From an uncultured Saprospiraceae bacterium (GTDB lineage: Bacteria; Bacteroidota; Bacteroidia; Chitinophagales; Saprospiraceae): 43,595 nucleotides of DNA. Below are positions 34,101 to 42,465 of this stretch, in pieces. How positions within the stretch are numbered: position 1 is the first letter of the stretch; each line of letters begins with the position of its first letter. Below the pieces are notes generated by a model that did no database searches, was not told the DNA's origin, and was given only the letters and a program-made list of their open reading frames with translations. The stretch lies in contig CALFBH010000018.1 in assembly GCA_937951615.1 (NCBI GenBank), positions 1 through 43,595 of the forward strand, read 5' to 3'. Both the position numbers and the translations under genes were made by a program.

Positions 34101-34525
34101 GAATGATAGCCTCTTCCTGTATTCATTTCTGGTCCCGTAGAAAACGTTCCATTGGCAGGGTTGTAAATGGTCGTTTTATTGCTACTTGAACCACCTGTAA
34201 TCATGATTTCTCCCGTGGCAAGATTGGCAGTTCCTGGGCAAAACATGTCATGTCCCGTATTGGCAATCAGAGTAGTTGTAAATGAATTATTTGAAGGGTC
34301 ATAAAGACTAGTATAGGTTTGTCCATTATCTGCTCCAAAATTAAATCTGTCGTAGGCTGACCAAGCTACTATTCGACCATCTGGTAAATTAGCAGCTCCT
34401 ACAGGTATCATGTCCGCATTAATCAAGCCTCCCCATGTCCCGTTGATATTGTTTTGCGCTGTCAATTGAGTGGACATTGCAAGAAATACTAATAGGTGAA
34501 AAAATGTAGTGTAATTTTTTTTCAT
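31109..34525 (-). CDS. Galactose-oxidase-type copper radical oxidase with three beta-trefoil modules and T9SS tail
   Basis: This 1138-residue secreted enzyme has a signal peptide at 1-23 (ending LTAQ). The kelch-propeller galactose oxidase domain covers about 28-505 and closely follows the fungal enzyme at the active site: C96 (HDMFCPG) for the Cys-Tyr cofactor, Y140 (RGYHS), the stacking W158 (GGSWSGG), copper ligands Y363-H364 (TYHSV) and H448 (VTHSVNVEQRR). It should therefore oxidise a primary alcohol or sugar C6 to an aldehyde with release of peroxide. Three ricin-type trefoil modules (about 511-649, 657-798, 804-944) probably bind glycans. A fibronectin-like segment and a T9SS type A domain (from about 1057, LAPNPAQDY) follow. 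The exact substrate is unknown. Confidence 0.9.
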   Translation of the reverse strand: MKKNYTTFFHLLVFLAMSTQLTAQNNINGTWGGLINADMIPVGAANLPDGRIVAWSAYDRFNFGADNGQTYTSLYDPSNNSFTTTLIANTGHDMFCPGTANLATGEIMITGGSSSNKTTIYNPANGTFSTGPEMNTGRGYHSTVTLNDGRVFAIGGSWSGGQFNKNAEIWSPMGGWNNLANVTSNNTIRQGAPDIQGIFRDDNHAWIFAGTEGKVFQLGPGTNMHLIETNGQGAVIDLGNRGNDAYSMNGNAVMYDKGKVLTSGGAQRYGTDPGQTGSLPASNRAYTIDINSNTPTVIQVGNMNKARTLHNSVVLPNGEVLAIGGLPTSRLFSDLDAHLAAEIWNPNTGNWRQVVDMVNPRTYHSVAILMKDGRVWSAGGGLCGGCDVNHPDAQIYTPPYLYNSSGGLASRPVINTAPDAANYNSNITVNTNQAINNFVLMRLSSVTHSVNVEQRRIPVTFQAIGGNNYNVIIPNRDWLPPGNYYLFALNGAGVPSVAKTIKIGGIVVTTNQLIANGAYYIESSPTGQYMAAPSFDNNNVRMVDNSNTADQKWDIVHLGDNVYTLQNQGNNRYLEAFAGGCGNGTNVFSAADADDNSKRWIASKVGDDFLFQPVNCSSHGIDNGNGTNKSVLLWDFSSGNNNQRFRVKPAGATPTNNQLIANGAYYIESSPTGQHMAAPSFDNNNVRMVDNSNTADQKWNIVHLGDNVYTLQNQGNNRYLASLNVTCNNGINVFSSSTANNDSKRWKASKVGDNFMFQTVKCPSHGIDNGNGNNKSVLLWSFSTGNANQHFKVKPATGGGTTDGFLQVNGSYNIKSRTNNQHVIAPGSIDFNVQMADAGTATEVWLVEHLGDGIHTIKNTSTDRFLEVESGQCFNNANTKTWVSANSDHQKWKIFKEGTNFYFLPSHCLSHALDTRGGFNNLTLMWAYNKNNDNQKFELVPVNGSTDVRATAIDARSLNATPLFGQKTALEWYHVTNSSDKVSAYTFQHYDENMEEFIDLERVTTTSDEEIAIFDYIHDKPVIGENYYQVKIEFLDGSIDFSNIRVVSFEPKPATIILAPNPAQDYIKLDLTNYPDEKIYYFISSLQGEVLVNGQFDKNHLDVETINLKSIPNGNYIMYTRPENHREITQQFVIMKNH
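32120..32995 (-). repeat. 438-base in-gene duplication of a trefoil module
   Basis: The first two lectin modules of the oxidase are tandem copies offset by 146 codons (roughly 32995-32558 and 32557-32120). Long stretches are nearly identical in DNA, for example the parts coding NQLIANGAYYIESSPTGQ and DNNNVRMVDNSNTADQKW. The third module is clearly related but much more diverged. The duplication is therefore recent. Confidence 0.85.
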
Positions 34526-34620
34526 GTTATTGAGTCGTTTAATTTTAATATAGGTAATAAGTGTATTTTTAGTAAGTCTTTTGACAGGAGGCCAAATAGT
34601 AAATAACTTCTATCGAAAAT

Positions 34621-34693
34621 CAGCAATTTCTCATTTGAACCAAAAGTCTCGAATATTCATAAGAATAATGACCAAAATTATGAGAAATTGCTG
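34621..34693. repeat. 14-base perfect inverted repeat upstream of the oxidase gene
   Basis: CAGCAATTTCTCAT (34621-34634) and ATGAGAAATTGCTG (34680-34693) around a 45-base AT-rich loop, flanked by partly matching CTATCGAAA and TCGAAAGTATGATAG. It lies between the small exported protein and the oxidase on the same strand. It could be a weak terminator, a processing site or an operator. Confidence 0.6.
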
Positions 34694-34721
34694 GTCGAAA
34701 GTATGATAGAATTTGTAAGGT

Positions 34722-35210
34722 TTATTCAGACACTAATTTTTCTAAAGTAATGGTATCTTTTTTTCCAAAATTATCAATGGTTATATGTAGTACCCATGTG
34801 CCAGTATCCTTCACTTTGACAAATCCAATGACATACTTTCCTTCGCTACATAGTTTGGTGACCGGATTAAAATAATTGAATTTTTTATTCTTGTCGTTTT
34901 TATGATATCCGGTTACAGTTACATTTCCAAAATTGACGAAAGCACTATTATCGTCTATGATTTGCAAAAACCAATGATGTGTTTTGTTAATTTTAGGTGG
35001 GGCAATAGAGAAGAGTTTTACCTTAAAGTTGCCTTTATGAGTCGCTGTAAATTCAGCTTCTTTTCCTTTTTTATCATGTGCTAACTGAACAACAGTCTTT
35101 TTCTTCTGATGAGTAGATTGTGTCCACCCTTTTGGAATAAAAAAGAGAAATAAAAAGAATAGAACAGACAATCGAAGCAATGTTCTTTTGTGTAATGTTA
35201 GTTTAATCAT
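34722..35210 (-). CDS. Small exported YtkA/FixH-like protein
   Basis: This 162-residue protein has a signal peptide (residues 1-30, LSVLFFLFLFFIPKGWTQ). The mature part has a single beta-sandwich with the pattern of YtkA/FixH-like domains: THHWFLQIIDDNSAF, then VNFGNVTVTGYH, GKYVIGFVKVKDTGTWVLHI and DTITLE. The methionine/histidine copper-type residues of some relatives are not clearly kept, so the assignment is from overall pattern only. It is the gene before the copper radical oxidase on the same strand (196-base gap), which raises the idea of a metallation or folding helper. That is inference. Confidence 0.5.
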   Translation of the reverse strand: MIKLTLHKRTLLRLSVLFFLFLFFIPKGWTQSTHQKKKTVVQLAHDKKGKEAEFTATHKGNFKVKLFSIAPPKINKTHHWFLQIIDDNSAFVNFGNVTVTGYHKNDKNKKFNYFNPVTKLCSEGKYVIGFVKVKDTGTWVLHITIDNFGKKDTITLEKLVSE

Positions 35211-36163
35211 GGTATGCTTATGTATAGCAATTATTTAATGTAAGCCAATGTTAGGTTTAATGAGGTTAGTTGATCTTGAGGGGAGGGGCTGGGTAAACTT
35301 CTTTCTTTGAAGATTCCAAATCGTGTTGGCATCTGATACATCTAACTGCGAACTTGAAACAAGTTCATGGTTTAAAAAGACTGCAAATGTAAAATAATAT
35401 TTCAAAACCACGCTATAAAAAAAATAAAAAGATGATTGAAAGTTTGGAAGATTAAGTAGAAAAAAAATCATTGCCCACAATAGCACAAATAGCTCCAGTC
35501 AATGCTATCTTGGCAATGGAAAAGGACAATTTAAATTATCGGAAGCCTGTCGAAACGGATTAAACATAAAAAATGTAAATCGAAAAATAAAATCTATCAA
35601 CCCCATGGACAAACCACATTTATTATTCGGGATTAACGACAATGTATTAGAAATTAAAACAATATATTGACGTTTATTTTAGTTATCTTCCTTTACGTGA
35701 TTCCTTATATTTCAGTAGTGCAGAAGATTCTTATTTGACAATAGAGGCATAGTATTTTGAATTATAATTATTTATAAAGATGTTTTTGTGGCAATTGTAT
35801 TTGTTCTCTGCAAAAGAAGTGTACAAACTAGATGATAAACTCCCTTATATTTGTACTTTAACAACTTGTTTTACATGGCTTGAAGGATGTAATAAGAATA
35901 TGTGTTTAAACGATTTAATAGCTTAGTAATCAATTTTAAATAAAATATTAAAATAAATAATTTGACACTAAATTGATTTTTTCTTACATTTTGCAGCTAT
36001 TCACATAATTTTTGCGTCTAACATACTGAAAGGTTGATTAATCCGCTCAGTGTCAAAGCGAGTTATTCACATCTAAAACTACACTCTAGTACAAGCATCC
36101 AAAAGCGATATCATTAGGTATGATAATGCCTGTGGTAAATCTGTTTATACTTATACTATTAAA
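35211..36163. other. 953-base AT-rich region without a convincing gene
   Basis: This gap lies between divergent secreted-protein genes. I find no coding frame with credible protein. It contains promoter-like elements: CAAATGTA at 35384-35391 (a minus-strand TACATTTG, possible -7 for the gene at 34722), TATATTTG at 35846-35853, and the better candidate at 35961-35993. A non-coding RNA cannot be excluded; I see no strong hairpin. Confidence 0.5.
35961..35993 (+). promoter_or_regulatory. Candidate promoter of the giant surface-protein gene
   Basis: TTTG at 35961-35964, 20 bases, then TACATTTTG at 35985-35993, which is TAnnTTTG with one extra T. The leader to the ATG at 36164 would be about 165 bases. 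Confidence 0.45.
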
Positions 36164-39100
36164 ATGAAAAATTTAACTACAAAAACAGTATTGCTGTTTC
36201 TCACTATTATGTGGTGTATGGCGACCAGTCATGCACAGCAGGTGGTGATCAATGAAATTAATTATCGTTCTGAGGCTGTTCAGGAAAAAATTGAGTTTAT
36301 CGAACTTTATAACAAAGAGTTGGTAAGCGTTGATCTTTCTGGTTGGTATATCGAAGGACTGGATTACACCATTCCTGCTAGTACGATTATCCCTGCGGGG
36401 GGCTATGCAGTCATTGCAGGAAATGCAACAGACTTAAGCAATAAATTTTCGATTCCCGCCAATGCGCTCGTGATTGGGAATTTTACAGGTAAATTATCCA
36501 ACGATGGAGAAGAATTCCAACTTCGTAATGCGAATTATTTTTGTCTGGAAAAAATAGAATACGATGGTTGGAAAGAATGGCCGGCTGTTCGTTATATCAA
36601 TGCTGGTGCAACAATAGTATCTATACAAAAACTCCATCCTGATTTGCCCGGAGAATATGCCGGAAGCTGGGGGGCAGGTATCCCTACGCCTGGAGCAGCC
36701 AATAGCGCTGTATTGATTTCCAATCCAACAGATATTCCTGTGATTAATCGGGTATCCCGTGCGCCGGATAAGCCATTGAGCAGCGAGCCTGTAAAAATAG
36801 AAGCAGAGTTGGAAAACCTGTTGAATCTGTCTGGTAGCCTTACCGTAACATTGGATTACCAAATTGTAGGTGCAGGAAGTTATATTCGAAAATCTTCTTC
36901 TGCTTATGCTACTTCATGGACAAGTATCGCTATGACTGATGACGGAATAGGAGCGGACGCGAATGCCGAAAATGGTGTATTTACGGCAGAGGTTCCAGCC
37001 CAGTCACATCGTACATTGGTGCGGTATAGAATACGTATCGAAACCTCCACAGGCTACAACAAACTTTTCCCTGACCAAAATCACAATGAAAATAACTACG
37101 CTTATTTTGTAGATGATGGACAAGCAAACTTTAATGGCTATCAGATAGATCAGCTTTCCCCGCTACAGTCTATTCACTTATTGGCTACAGCAGGACATGT
37201 GAATAGCTATATAGACAATAACACGTACACCTTAGATGACTATCCAGGAGAAGGCACACTGGTGTATAATGGCAAAGTATATGACCATATCGGTTTTAGA
37301 GCCAGAGGGAAAAACTCCCGCCACGCCAGAATAAAAAAGAACCTGAAATTTGATTTGAATAAAGAACACCCCATTGAAGTAGAAAATGACTACGGAAAAA
37401 ATTATAAGGCAAAACGCTCAAAGCTTGCCCTCTCAGGTACTTGGGTGAATGATGCAAATGGACATGGACTAGCAGAATCCTTAGTGTATAAAATAACAGA
37501 ACTTACAGGTGGGCTGAATAAATTCGCAGATTATTGCCAACTCAAAATCGTAGATAATCCAATTGAAGGCGGCAATACAGGTGATTTTCGAGGAATTTAC
37601 CTTGTATTGGAAGACTATAATGGCAATATGCTGGAAGAACACGATTTGCCCGATGGCAATATTTATACCTACAAACCTTTTGATTTATCGCATGAAGGTG
37701 AAAATGGCCCTTTTGGTGTAAACAACAGCGAATATACCGCCTGGAATACAGGAATGGGAGACTCACAAAATGGCTGTGCAAATTGTACCGTTCCTACGCA
37801 AGCGCAAAGTTGGTATCAAGCAAACCTCGACTTAGATCAGTATTATGCCGACTGGGTGATGAATGAGCTGATGGCAGCAACGGATACCAATTATCCAGGG
37901 CAGCATAGTTATTGGGAATACTATAATCCAGAAACCCAGAAATGGACGATTGTTAGTACCGATTACGATATTATGTTTGGGCAAAGCCAGTCAGCAGAAC
38001 AGGTTGTTTATTATCGTTCAGGCACAAATGTTGGTGCGCAGGCAGATGGCCCTTTAAAACCTCAACTCCTGACCTATAATGTTTTTAAAAAAGCCTTTAC
38101 CAATAAACTCAGAAATACGATAGATTTGCTGATGAACGCTGAGCAATTAGACCATTTATTAGGCTCAGAAACTGCAAAAATTTATGATGCTTCCAATGCT
38201 TTCAACTGGACAGACTTGGACAAAAGCAGGTGGGGCGGCATAACAGATATTTATGGAGTACAAATGGATTATACCAATTATAACACAGATGTTATCAGTT
38301 GGTATAGAAACTGGTTTCAAAGCAGAGCAAATGAATTGCTGACACAGAGCGACCAGTTTAATTATACAAGTATTCCGAGTAAGCCTTCGATTACTTATAC
38401 TGGAGCAGGAGCTTATCCATTAGACGGACTCAGCTTTACCAATTCTGCTTTTGTGGATAACGGTACTTTTGCTGCTATGGAATGGAGAGTCGGCGAATGG
38501 TCTAACCCAGCCAATCCGATTTATGACCAAACCAAAGCTCCTATTTACGAAATTCAGGACAAATGGAGCAGCGGAGAAATTACATCCTTTGGAAGTAATT
38601 ATACCATTCCGGTCACTGCAAAATTGGAAGTAGGAAAAAGTTATAAAGTAAGGGTACGTTATAAAGACAATAACAGTCATTGGAGTCATTGGTCGGAGGC
38701 TGTTTCTTTTGTACCTACAGCAGCAGTGAATGCGCCTACGCCCAAAATTGTGATCAATGAAATTTCATACAACCCCAGCAAAGACTGTGGCAATGAGTAT
38801 TTAGAATTGATCAATGCTGAAAACTATAACGTTGATATCAGCTCTTATACGTTTACAGATGGACTAGAATATACCTTTCCGGCAAATACCATCATTGGAG
38901 CAGGCAATACCATTGTCATTGCTCGCGATAGTACAAGCTTTGTGGAAAAATATGGTTTTTCTCCTTTTGCAGATTATAGTGGTTCGCTCGATAATGAAGG
39001 AGAGAGACTGGAACTGAGAGGCTGGTACGACGTCATTATCGACTCTATAACTTATAACCAGAAAAACCCTTGGGACGAAGCAGCGGATGGTGATGGGTAT

Positions 39101-41545
39101 TCATTAGAACTATTGAATCCTTTATCAGATAATAATGATTTTATAAACTGGTTTAGATCAGATATTTTTTGCGGTACACCTGGTGCAGCAAACTCCCGTT
39201 TGTGTACAGGCATAGCCGAACCTATTGTCATCAATGAAATCAATTATAATTCCGATAATGGCAATTTTGATCCAGGCGACTGGGTAGAATTATACAATCC
39301 GAATAGCACAGCAGTTGATATTTCCGGTTGGTCTTTTTATGATAATGCTTATGAATTTGTTGTTCCTCCAGGTACAATTATTGCAGCAGATGACTATTTG
39401 ATTTTGACAGAAAACAGTGCAGTCTTTGGTGGATTATTTCCACATTTGAGCAGCAATCAGTACATCGGAAACTTTAGTTTTACCTTGGGCAATAGTGGAG
39501 AGCGAGTTTCTCTTTTTAATCCAGACAAATGCCTTTCCGATTATGTTGTATATAATGACGTAGCTCCCTGGGACACCATTCCTGATGGTAATGGACCCAC
39601 GCTGTCTCTGATTGCACCTAATCAGGATAATGCGCTTCCTGCATCCTGGGAAAGCTCATCTAATATTAGTTCTGCCAATGGAACACCAGGACGCGAAAAT
39701 ACACCTTGTCCTGTGCAGCAGATTGTTGCACCAGATACCCTTTGTGCAGGCGATGTATTTACCTTGATGCCCGATTTTTTTCCTGACAATACAAGCTACC
39801 AATGGTTTTTGTCGGGTACTTCAATAGGGTTTGCCCTAACGGATAGTGTCGCAGTATCCTGGGCAAATGCTGGAACATATACTATTCAGCTAGCAGCTAC
39901 ATTTGCTGAATGTACCAAAATTTATAATAAGCAAATCGTAGTTGATTTCTGTAATACCGCACCTGCCACACAAATAGACAGCTACTCTATCGCAGAAGAT
40001 AATATGCTCAATAGCAATACCAGTTTGATTGCTAATGACATGGATCCGGAAGGAGACAATTTAATTGTAAATGGAACACCAGTCACTCCGCCTAGCAATG
40101 GTACGCTTACGCTAAATGCGGACGGAACATTTACTTATCTTCCCAATCCGAATTTTTATGGCAATGATACTTTTGAATATGAAGTTTGCGACGATGGAAT
40201 ACCTATCGAATGTAGCACCTCATTCGTTTATGTAGAAATCACACCAGTCAGTGACGCGCCGATTGCCGTTGATGATAATGAAACATTAAATGAAGACACT
40301 TCCTTTACGGGAAATATGGGCGCCAATGACATAGAAGTAGATGGAGAAAGTTTGATTATTAACTCCGTTCCAGCTACGAATCCTTTAAATGGAAGTCTGT
40401 TTATCCTAACGAGTGGTTTTTGGGCTTATACCCCAGATTCCGATTTTAATGGAACAGATAGCTTTGATTATGTCGTATGTGATACTGGTAGCCCATCCTT
40501 ATGCGATACTGCAAGAGTATTTATCAATGTATTGCCAGTCAATGATATGCCTGAAGCAGTGGTAGATACTTTATATGGTCCAGCAGATTCTTTATTAGTT
40601 GGCAATGTACTGCAAAACGATATAGATGTAGATGGAGATGTCCTTACGGCAAATACAAACATCATCGGCAATCCTGCAAATGGAACCGTCAGCATACAGG
40701 CGAATGGAGATGTTATCTATACGCCTAATGCGGGCTTTAGCGGAACAGATCAATTTACCTATGAAGCCTGCGACCCTGATGGACTCTGTAGTATTGCCGA
40801 CGTTGTGCTTGTGGTAGAATTGAGCTGCGTAGATATTCAACTTTCAGTTTGGTTAGAGGGAGCTTACGATGAAAATATCTTTGCGATGCGAAATGACCTC
40901 AATGTACTGCGCGGCTTACTACCCGGACAAACACCGGTATCCGCTTTGGCAATAGCCACACCAGCAGGACAACCTTATAATATGCCACCCTGGGATTATT
41001 CAGGCACAGAAGCTGCAGACTGGACAGATGCGGATTACACTGACGATGTGGTGGACTGGATTTTGGTTTCTTTCCGTACCGATATTACAAAAAACACCCA
41101 AATTGCCCAGGCGGCCGGGCTACTATACGAAGATGGAAGTATTGAATTTCCAAATCGTTGTGTCTTACCTGGTGAAACCGGATCAGTATATATTGTCATA
41201 GAACACAGAAATCACATGGGTATCATGTCATCAAGTCCTGTCGATATCGTGAATGGCGTATTGATGTATGACTTTAGAACAACAGATACCTATAAAGACG
41301 TCACCAGTTATGGACAAGTGCAATTGCCGACAGGCGAATGGGCAATGTTTGCAGGCGACGGCGATCAGGTGAATGATGTGATGAGCTACGACATTCTGGG
41401 TACTGATAAAGCTGTCTGGCTTCTTGAAAATGGCGTTTTTAATCAGTACTTAAATGTAGATTACAACCTTGATGGAGACGTCAGCGGGGCAGACAAAACA
41501 TTCTGGGATAAGAATAATGGTATATCTTCCAGAGTGCCTAAATAG
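36164..41545 (+). CDS. Giant secreted CotH-domain protein with lamin-tail and cadherin-like repeats
   Basis: This 1793-residue surface or secreted protein has a signal peptide at 1-25 (LLFLTIMWCMATSHAQ). A lamin-tail domain (about 26-175) opens VVINEINYRS. The CotH kinase-like domain covers about 330-720, with RARGKNSRHARIKKNLKF near 378 and the acidic STDYDIMFGQ near 598. Second and third lamin-tail domains lie at about 860-1010 and 1019-1170 (KIVINEISYNP, PIVINEINYNS). A PKD-like segment covers about 1185-1262. Three cadherin-like repeats (about 1276-1555) each carry DPEGD/DVDGD and a GTLTLNADGTF-like motif. The last 240 residues end in a dockerin-like calcium motif, DYNLDGDVSGADKTFW, instead of the usual T9SS type A tail. 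Likely roles are adhesion, matrix or protein phosphorylation. A strong terminator follows. Confidence 0.85.
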   Translation: MKNLTTKTVLLFLTIMWCMATSHAQQVVINEINYRSEAVQEKIEFIELYNKELVSVDLSGWYIEGLDYTIPASTIIPAGGYAVIAGNATDLSNKFSIPANALVIGNFTGKLSNDGEEFQLRNANYFCLEKIEYDGWKEWPAVRYINAGATIVSIQKLHPDLPGEYAGSWGAGIPTPGAANSAVLISNPTDIPVINRVSRAPDKPLSSEPVKIEAELENLLNLSGSLTVTLDYQIVGAGSYIRKSSSAYATSWTSIAMTDDGIGADANAENGVFTAEVPAQSHRTLVRYRIRIETSTGYNKLFPDQNHNENNYAYFVDDGQANFNGYQIDQLSPLQSIHLLATAGHVNSYIDNNTYTLDDYPGEGTLVYNGKVYDHIGFRARGKNSRHARIKKNLKFDLNKEHPIEVENDYGKNYKAKRSKLALSGTWVNDANGHGLAESLVYKITELTGGLNKFADYCQLKIVDNPIEGGNTGDFRGIYLVLEDYNGNMLEEHDLPDGNIYTYKPFDLSHEGENGPFGVNNSEYTAWNTGMGDSQNGCANCTVPTQAQSWYQANLDLDQYYADWVMNELMAATDTNYPGQHSYWEYYNPETQKWTIVSTDYDIMFGQSQSAEQVVYYRSGTNVGAQADGPLKPQLLTYNVFKKAFTNKLRNTIDLLMNAEQLDHLLGSETAKIYDASNAFNWTDLDKSRWGGITDIYGVQMDYTNYNTDVISWYRNWFQSRANELLTQSDQFNYTSIPSKPSITYTGAGAYPLDGLSFTNSAFVDNGTFAAMEWRVGEWSNPANPIYDQTKAPIYEIQDKWSSGEITSFGSNYTIPVTAKLEVGKSYKVRVRYKDNNSHWSHWSEAVSFVPTAAVNAPTPKIVINEISYNPSKDCGNEYLELINAENYNVDISSYTFTDGLEYTFPANTIIGAGNTIVIARDSTSFVEKYGFSPFADYSGSLDNEGERLELRGWYDVIIDSITYNQKNPWDEAADGDGYSLELLNPLSDNNDFINWFRSDIFCGTPGAANSRLCTGIAEPIVINEINYNSDNGNFDPGDWVELYNPNSTAVDISGWSFYDNAYEFVVPPGTIIAADDYLILTENSAVFGGLFPHLSSNQYIGNFSFTLGNSGERVSLFNPDKCLSDYVVYNDVAPWDTIPDGNGPTLSLIAPNQDNALPASWESSSNISSANGTPGRENTPCPVQQIVAPDTLCAGDVFTLMPDFFPDNTSYQWFLSGTSIGFALTDSVAVSWANAGTYTIQLAATFAECTKIYNKQIVVDFCNTAPATQIDSYSIAEDNMLNSNTSLIANDMDPEGDNLIVNGTPVTPPSNGTLTLNADGTFTYLPNPNFYGNDTFEYEVCDDGIPIECSTSFVYVEITPVSDAPIAVDDNETLNEDTSFTGNMGANDIEVDGESLIINSVPATNPLNGSLFILTSGFWAYTPDSDFNGTDSFDYVVCDTGSPSLCDTARVFINVLPVNDMPEAVVDTLYGPADSLLVGNVLQNDIDVDGDVLTANTNIIGNPANGTVSIQANGDVIYTPNAGFSGTDQFTYEACDPDGLCSIADVVLVVELSCVDIQLSVWLEGAYDENIFAMRNDLNVLRGLLPGQTPVSALAIATPAGQPYNMPPWDYSGTEAADWTDADYTDDVVDWILVSFRTDITKNTQIAQAAGLLYEDGSIEFPNRCVLPGETGSVYIVIEHRNHMGIMSSSPVDIVNGVLMYDFRTTDTYKDVTSYGQVQLPTGEWAMFAGDGDQVNDVMSYDILGTDKAVWLLENGVFNQYLNVDYNLDGDVSGADKTFWDKNNGISSRVPK

Positions 41546-41560
41546 GATAAGTAATAAATA

Positions 41561-41607
41561 AAAAAGGGCTGTATTATGCTATTAAATAGTGTGATACAGC
41601 CCTTTTT
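41561..41607 (+). terminator. Rho-independent terminator after the CotH-domain gene
   Basis: Perfect 14-base arms AAAAAGGGCTGTAT (41561-41574) and ATACAGCCCTTTTT (41594-41607), 15 bases after the stop. The A- and T-runs on both sides make it bidirectional in principle. Confidence 0.93.
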
Positions 41608-41650
41608 GTGTTTTGAAAGTCACATAGATTTTATAATAAATTCTATTTTT

Positions 41651-41682
41651 TTTGAATGCGATTAAAATATTACATACATTTG
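41651..41682 (+). promoter_or_regulatory. Promoter of the tail-collar protein gene
   Basis: TTTG at 41651-41654, 20 bases, then TACATTTG at 41675-41682: a complete Bacteroidota primary-sigma promoter. It has the same spacing as the one before the methionine operon. The leader is about 60 bases. Confidence 0.85.
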
Positions 41683-41750
41683 TAATGTGATAAAATATTT
41701 TGATAGACTTTCTTTCAGAATAAAGTCTAAGTGTTTAAAAAATAAAACTT

Positions 41751-42389
41751 ATGAAAAAGATCATGTTAGGCGCAGCATTAATGGCAACGGTCATGTTTGC
41801 TGTATCATTTGCTCCCTCAAATCCTAATAAAACATCCTTCAAAGGAAACGATTTAACTAATCCGACCATAGGCGAAGTAACCATGTTTGCTGGTAATTTT
41901 GCCCCACGCGGCTGGGCGCTGTGCGATGGACAATTACTTCCTATCTCCCAACATCAAGCTTTGTTTTCTATTTTGGGAACGACTTATGGTGGTGATGGTC
42001 GATCAACTTTTGCTTTACCTGACCTGCGTGGACGTACACCCATTCATGTTGGCAGAGGGCCAGGTCTTAGTGATTACAGACTAGGAGCGAAAGGCGGTGC
42101 AGAAACCGTCACGCTGACTGCTAATCAAATGCCTGCTCACAAGCACGATATTGAGGCCAAACTTTATGTATCTGATGTAGAACCTACAATTAAAGATGGA
42201 ACTGATAATGTATTTGGGGCAAGCAATATATACGCTGTTGACGGAAGAGCTGTAAGTGCGCTGAGAGGAGGCACGATCAGAAGTAGTATCGGCGATTCAG
42301 GCGGAGGACAGGCACACGAAAACCGTGCACCTTATTTGGGTATCAATTATATCATTGCCCTGCAAGGAACATTTCCTAGCAGAAATTAA
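41751..42389 (+). CDS. Exported phage tail-collar domain protein
   Basis: This 212-residue protein has an N-terminal signal-peptide-like helix (MKKIMLGAALMATVMFAVSF). A tail-collar domain follows from about 40 to 100: IGEVTMFAGNFAPRGWALCD, GQLLPISQHQALFSILGTTY, then FALPDLRGRTPIHVG. The C-terminal part ends NRAPYLGINYIIALQG, as in 'microcystin-dependent' proteins. Those proteins are common outside phages and no other phage gene is near. The role is unknown; a surface or fibre-like trimer is plausible. It is a one-gene unit with an excellent promoter and terminator, suggesting strong independent expression. Confidence 0.88.
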   Translation: MKKIMLGAALMATVMFAVSFAPSNPNKTSFKGNDLTNPTIGEVTMFAGNFAPRGWALCDGQLLPISQHQALFSILGTTYGGDGRSTFALPDLRGRTPIHVGRGPGLSDYRLGAKGGAETVTLTANQMPAHKHDIEAKLYVSDVEPTIKDGTDNVFGASNIYAVDGRAVSALRGGTIRSSIGDSGGGQAHENRAPYLGINYIIALQGTFPSRN

Positions 42390-42405
42390 GAAAAAATCAT
42401 ACGAT

Positions 42406-42447
42406 AAAAAAGCCCTGAATGTCAACTCTGATGTTCAGGGCTTTTTT
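42406..42447 (+). terminator. Rho-independent terminator after the tail-collar gene
   Basis: Perfect 14-base arms AAAAAAGCCCTGAA (42406-42419) and TTCAGGGCTTTTTT (42434-42447), 16 bases after the stop codon. Confidence 0.95.
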
Positions 42448-42465
42448 ATTTGATATTGTTTTCTG

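Noticed and set aside
35235-35486. Minus-strand frame of 83 codons
   Set aside because: Low-complexity AT-rich sequence with aromatic runs and no protein-like pattern.
41751-42389. Prophage
   Set aside because: Only a tail-collar domain is present, with a signal peptide; no other phage genes, integrase or attachment sites were seen.
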